Origin: Lentisphaera profundi
GTDB taxonomy: Bacteria > Verrucomicrobiota > Lentisphaeria > Lentisphaerales > Lentisphaeraceae
DNA length: 64,000 bases
Assembly (NCBI RefSeq): GCF_028728065.1
Contig: NZ_CP117812.1
Coordinates: 1,054,001-1,118,000, forward strand
Direction of reading: 5' to 3'
Within the stretch, counting starts at the first letter, position 1; each line of letters starts with the position of its first letter. Below are positions 60,985-64,000 of the stretch, piece by piece. A program made the translations under genes and the position numbers. The notes under the pieces were generated by a model, which worked only from the letters and a program-made list of their open reading frames with translations, did no database searches and was not told the DNA's origin.

Positions 60985-61896
60985 TTATTTGATGATGATT
61001 TTAACTTTCGCTGGATGGAGAGGGGCGGACTTTTTAACTTTATTAGCGGAACCACTTTTGTTATTTCTGATGGTCGAAGCAAGCATGAGGGTGAAGCCAC
61101 TAAGCATTGGTGGGTTGTTACCGTAATTTATAATACCAAAAGTTGGGCTCGTGCGTTCGCCGTCTAAAACTTCTAAGTCAATCATTCTTCCTTTCCAATA
61201 ATCTTTTATCGAAGCTTCACTAGAGTGACCACTTAGATTGGCTGATTCAGTATATTTGAAAGTTTTTTTATTTTTACCTTTTAATTGGATTCCGGAACGT
61301 GAGTAGCTTTTTTTTACTTTTGTCCATTCGCTATCCTCTTTGATAATAAAGGCAGGAGGGAAAATGAGGTTGGCATGTGAGATTGTCATGGGACTTAGTC
61401 CAGAGGGATCTACTGTGTTATTTTCAATGATAATTGCTTTGTCTTCAAAAGCTATATTTAGTGTATGAGTAACATTGTTTTGTAATTCACACTTGAGCTT
61501 GATTGATTTAGGGTTTTCTAAAGGAGCAGGAGTTTCAAGAAATTTCACCACGCGTCTAGCAGCAGATCGTTTGGTTTTTTGATTGTAATAAAAGTGTCTA
61601 ATGCTCAGCTGGATAGCTCCATTATAGGAATTTTCAGCCGTTGATTTAGATTTGGGTAGAATATAAAATCCACCTCTTGAATCAAGAAAAGCAGTGTAAG
61701 TACTCCCATGATAAATTGTGTTGACCTGTAAAGTGTCTATAATTTTTTCATTAGCCTTTTTACTCTTGATTAAATTGGGGCATTGCACCGTAATATCCTT
61801 GAGTACTTTTAGACTGTTAATATTTCTGTTCTGAGCATATGCTAGGTTGCAGATGAATAGTAGGCCTAAAAGGGCGTAGGAGGAGAGTTTGTTCAT
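60985..61896 (-). CDS. Hypothetical secreted protein, 303 aa
   Basis: Exported protein with a clear signal peptide (about 1-21, LLFICNLAYA). The mature part is rich in beta strands and polar residues, without cysteine pairs or a recognised catalytic motif. The C-terminus is basic (HPAKVKIIIK). AAGGAATAAATT precedes the ATG. It starts 3 bp after the sialate O-acetylesterase-family stop codon, so the two are co-transcribed, suggesting a supporting role in polysaccharide breakdown. Family unknown. Confidence 0.7.
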   Translation of the reverse strand: MNKLSSYALLGLLFICNLAYAQNRNINSLKVLKDITVQCPNLIKSKKANEKIIDTLQVNTIYHGSTYTAFLDSRGGFYILPKSKSTAENSYNGAIQLSIRHFYYNQKTKRSAARRVVKFLETPAPLENPKSIKLKCELQNNVTHTLNIAFEDKAIIIENNTVDPSGLSPMTISHANLIFPPAFIIKEDSEWTKVKKSYSRSGIQLKGKNKKTFKYTESANLSGHSSEASIKDYWKGRMIDLEVLDGERTSPTFGIINYGNNPPMLSGFTLMLASTIRNNKSGSANKVKKSAPLHPAKVKIIIK

Positions 61897-61899
61897 AAT

Positions 61900-63435
61900 T
61901 TATTCCTTAATGATTGTTTTAAATAATGAAGCTGGTAAACCCGCTTTATTGTAAAGATTAGCCCCTTCGGGGTTGGAGGCCCAGGCGTAGCGCACTTCGA
62001 CTGGCTTAGCGATCTCTGGGTGATAAACTTCAATGGTGTCTTTGGAAGTGATTTTTGCAGTAGCCCACTCCCAAACTCTATCTGAACCGCAGATCTGAAA
62101 GTATTTCAGAGGCTCAAAAGTTTCGATCGTGGGTTTCATAAGTTCTTTTTTACCGCTCATTAAACCTGAGTCGACATGATCAAAAGTAATGAGGATTTTA
62201 CTGCCTTCAATCAGCGAGCTTTTATAGAGAGGACCACTACAGGTAATATTTTTGCCATAGGCTTTATTCATCGCCAGCAGCATTAGACGCTTGCCGACAT
62301 CTATTTTATTTTTTGGATGAATATTTCTCGCTTCACCAATATCATTGAGTACCGCCATGCCCGTATCAGAAGTGAGCGCTAGAACTTCTCTTTGGTAGTT
62401 TTGGATATCGGCCCAGGAATCCTTATCAGTGGGTGCTGATTTGGATTTGTGCATATTGGCCAACTGGCACCAGAAAAAATAGAATTTATCTTGGGCCCAA
62501 TGAGCCCGCCAGCCCTCTATAAGAGCCAACATATTTTTGCGGTAAAATTTGGTTCGGTAAGTTGTGTTGTTCTCACCCTGATACCAAATAGTACCTTTTA
62601 TAGCGTAGGGGGCAAGCGCATGAATAAAGCCATTATAGAGCGCCGCGGGTACTTTGTTTAGCGTGATGCGCTTGGCGGTTTTGCCTTGAGCTCGTTGAGC
62701 TGTAGCCTTGGTCGTGGGACTTAACTTGGTCATTTCTTGATCGTAGAAAACTTTAAGTACATCATCCTTCAGATACTGTTCTTTGGGGATCCAGGGTTCG
62801 ATATCGGTGCCGCCGCGATTGGCGTCAATGAGGCCAATGGGAACGCGGAGTTTTTTGCGCAGCTCGCGACCAAAGAAATAAGCCGTGCCAGAGAAGTTGG
62901 CGTTGTTTTTATCTATGGCAGAAAACCAGCCCGGAGATTTAATCGAACCCACTACTGTGGTGGAGGCTGCGCTCGTGACTGTGAATTGTCTCAGCAGGGG
63001 ATCATGAGACGTTTCAATTTCTTTGACTAAATAATCGTGGATCGGTTTATAATCATCGGAGCCAGGCTTACGAGTCAGCTTTGCCAAAGTCCAATCCATA
63101 TTAGACTGACCGGCACAGAGCCAAACTTCGCCCACCAGGACATTTTTTATGACTAAGCGTTCTTCTGGACTAGAGATTTTTAGTTCAGAGTTTTCGCTGG
63201 AAGCCTTGAGAGGGTCAAGTTTAAGCATCCATTTGCCTTGGGCATCGACGGTGGTGGATATCTTTTGCGTATCAAAAGCGACCGTGATTGAGCTTTCCGC
63301 TTCACCCATGCCCCACACGGGAACTTTGATTCCTTGCTGTAAGACCATGCCATCCGAAAAAATGCCTGCAACGCTGAGCTCAGTCGCGAAGGTATTTGTC
63401 ACGGTGAGCACAAGGATGAATATGAATAGTTTCAT
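61900..63435 (-). CDS. Sialate O-acetylesterase-family protein (SASA domain)
   Basis: Secreted carbohydrate esterase of 511 aa with a signal peptide (about 1-18). An N-terminal beta domain (FSDGMVLQQGIKVPVWGMGE) leads to the SGNH-type catalytic domain: Ser S111 in CAGQSNMDW, then DANRGGTDIEPWIP, IWYQGENN, and a C-terminal beta domain that includes VWEWATAKI. It probably removes O-acetyl groups from sialic acids or other acetylated sugars. Its start overlaps the upstream hydrolase stop by 4 bp (ATGA), so the two are coupled. Its 3' end is duplicated at 59002. Confidence 0.93.
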   Translation of the reverse strand: MKLFIFILVLTVTNTFATELSVAGIFSDGMVLQQGIKVPVWGMGEAESSITVAFDTQKISTTVDAQGKWMLKLDPLKASSENSELKISSPEERLVIKNVLVGEVWLCAGQSNMDWTLAKLTRKPGSDDYKPIHDYLVKEIETSHDPLLRQFTVTSAASTTVVGSIKSPGWFSAIDKNNANFSGTAYFFGRELRKKLRVPIGLIDANRGGTDIEPWIPKEQYLKDDVLKVFYDQEMTKLSPTTKATAQRAQGKTAKRITLNKVPAALYNGFIHALAPYAIKGTIWYQGENNTTYRTKFYRKNMLALIEGWRAHWAQDKFYFFWCQLANMHKSKSAPTDKDSWADIQNYQREVLALTSDTGMAVLNDIGEARNIHPKNKIDVGKRLMLLAMNKAYGKNITCSGPLYKSSLIEGSKILITFDHVDSGLMSGKKELMKPTIETFEPLKYFQICGSDRVWEWATAKITSKDTIEVYHPEIAKPVEVRYAWASNPEGANLYNKAGLPASLFKTIIKE

Positions 63436-64000
63436 ATCTTATTGGGTAATTGTGTGATTTTCTGTGCCTTAAGCCATTGGGCCACTTCTGAGAACCAGTC
63501 GCAGCCACCCATGCCATGGCCACCTTTTTCAAAGAGCTTTAGCTCAATAGCACCACCAGCCGCAGTGAGCTGTTTGGCATAATCGATTCCTCCCTTACAG
63601 AACTTGTCGTCTTTCGAATAAGTGAGGAAAGTAGGTGCTACTTTTCTTTTCATCGGAAAGATTGCCGCATCGAAATCCTTGTCCATCTTTCTACCTTGAA
63701 AATAGGCAGCGCACTGCAGGATCACAAAGTTGGGTTCACAGGATACTTGGTCGGCCTCATCAATGGCTTCATAAACTTTTTGATTGTAGTTTTGACTAAG
63801 GCGAGCGGAGAGGTGACCGCCTGCTGAGTTGCCAAAGATGCCGATATTATTAGGATCGATATTCCATTTTTTTGCTTGCGAACGGACAAGACGCATCGCG
63901 CGCTGCAAGTCTTGGAAAGCCTTATCAGGCTGATCGGGGATGGAGTAGCGGTGAACAAAAACAGTGATGCCCAAATCATTCCATTTTTGGATGTGCTCGC
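63432..64000 (-). CDS. Alpha/beta hydrolase (acetyl-xylan-esterase-like), 5' end missing
   Basis: Partial gene running off the right edge; the frame is open to the last base of the window. Visible motifs are the nucleophile elbow GNSAGGH, the Asp region TYSKDDKFCKGG, and the catalytic His in FEKGGHGMGG, which together form the triad of carbohydrate or lipase-type esterases. No start codon is visible. The stop overlaps the SASA gene start. Its C-terminus is duplicated at 60856-60970. Confidence 0.88.
   Translation of the reverse strand, partial: EHIQKWNDLGITVFVHRYSIPDQPDKAFQDLQRAMRLVRSQAKKWNIDPNNIGIFGNSAGGHLSARLSQNYNQKVYEAIDEADQVSCEPNFVILQCAAYFQGRKMDKDFDAAIFPMKRKVAPTFLTYSKDDKFCKGGIDYAKQLTAAGGAIELKLFEKGGHGMGGCDWFSEVAQWLKAQKITQLPNKI

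Noticed and set aside
1-64000. CRISPR arrays, tRNA and rRNA genes
   Set aside because: None was recognised by reading both strands; there are no regularly spaced direct repeats and no cloverleaf-like segment was identified. A tRNAscan or Infernal run could still find a missed small RNA.

Overview
The window looks like chromosomal DNA of a marine PVC-superphylum bacterium, most like Lentisphaerota (genus Lentisphaera). The reasons are six sulfatase genes in 64 kb, a fused ThuA/'PVC-type' haem-binding CxxCH protein, an ECF sigma factor next to a PVC-style Ser/Thr kinase, a prepilin-like protein with the [10 protein letters not shown] cleavage region typical of this phylum, and AT-rich DNA. This assignment is inference from gene content; there is no rRNA gene to confirm it.

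Layout. 1-4.5 kb: a divergent sulfatase block (one gene cut by the window edge, plus two tandem paralogues). 4.5-5.0 kb: a gene-free stretch holding a structured intergenic repeat that is split by a 229-bp MITE-like element. 5-10.2 kb: a DEAD-box helicase, small membrane and haem proteins, a YqeY-family gene, and an IS66-family element inserted exactly at the yqeY stop codon. 10.2-19.8 kb: gltB-gltD, a UvrD-like helicase, a membrane-anchored thioredoxin-like protein and a VOC protein. 19.9-28.5 kb: pepN, an aldo/keto reductase, a CoA-transferase/GNAT fusion overlapping a histone-deacetylase-like gene, and an unknown gene paired with gmhA. 28.5-34.4 kb: a tightly packed plus-strand operon (ABC-2 permease/CPBP protease fusion, rsmE, two unknown genes, an esterase, an AEC permease, a GNAT). 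34.4-39.3 kb: a TIM-barrel epimerase-like protein, a secreted cytochrome-domain protein, and type III glutamine synthetase.

39.5-43 kb: a second IS66-type element with perfect 16-bp ends and an 8-bp target duplication has split a YafK-type L,D-transpeptidase gene. Removing the element and one duplication restores a 245-codon frame, translationally coupled to an upstream SIMPL-domain gene. 43-50.2 kb: a PhoD-like phosphatase, two sulfatases, the remnant of an outer-membrane protein gene, and a SUMF1-fold protein that lacks the catalytic cysteine pair of true formylglycine-generating enzymes. 50.3-57 kb: the haem protein, kinase and ECF sigma factor. 57-64 kb: a secreted carbohydrate-esterase/sulfatase block (SGNH hydrolase, prepilin-like protein, sulfatase, sialate O-acetylesterase family protein, alpha/beta hydrolase) with two gene remnants showing past segmental duplication.

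How it works together: the sulfatases, esterases, PhoD and haem proteins fit extracytoplasmic breakdown of sulfated and acetylated polysaccharides. GltBD with type III glutamine synthetase forms the nitrogen-assimilation pair. The most unusual signals are non-coding: three dispersed copies of a repeat whose stems covary between copies, and the MITE-like insertion that splits one of them. No tRNA, rRNA or CRISPR array was recognised.
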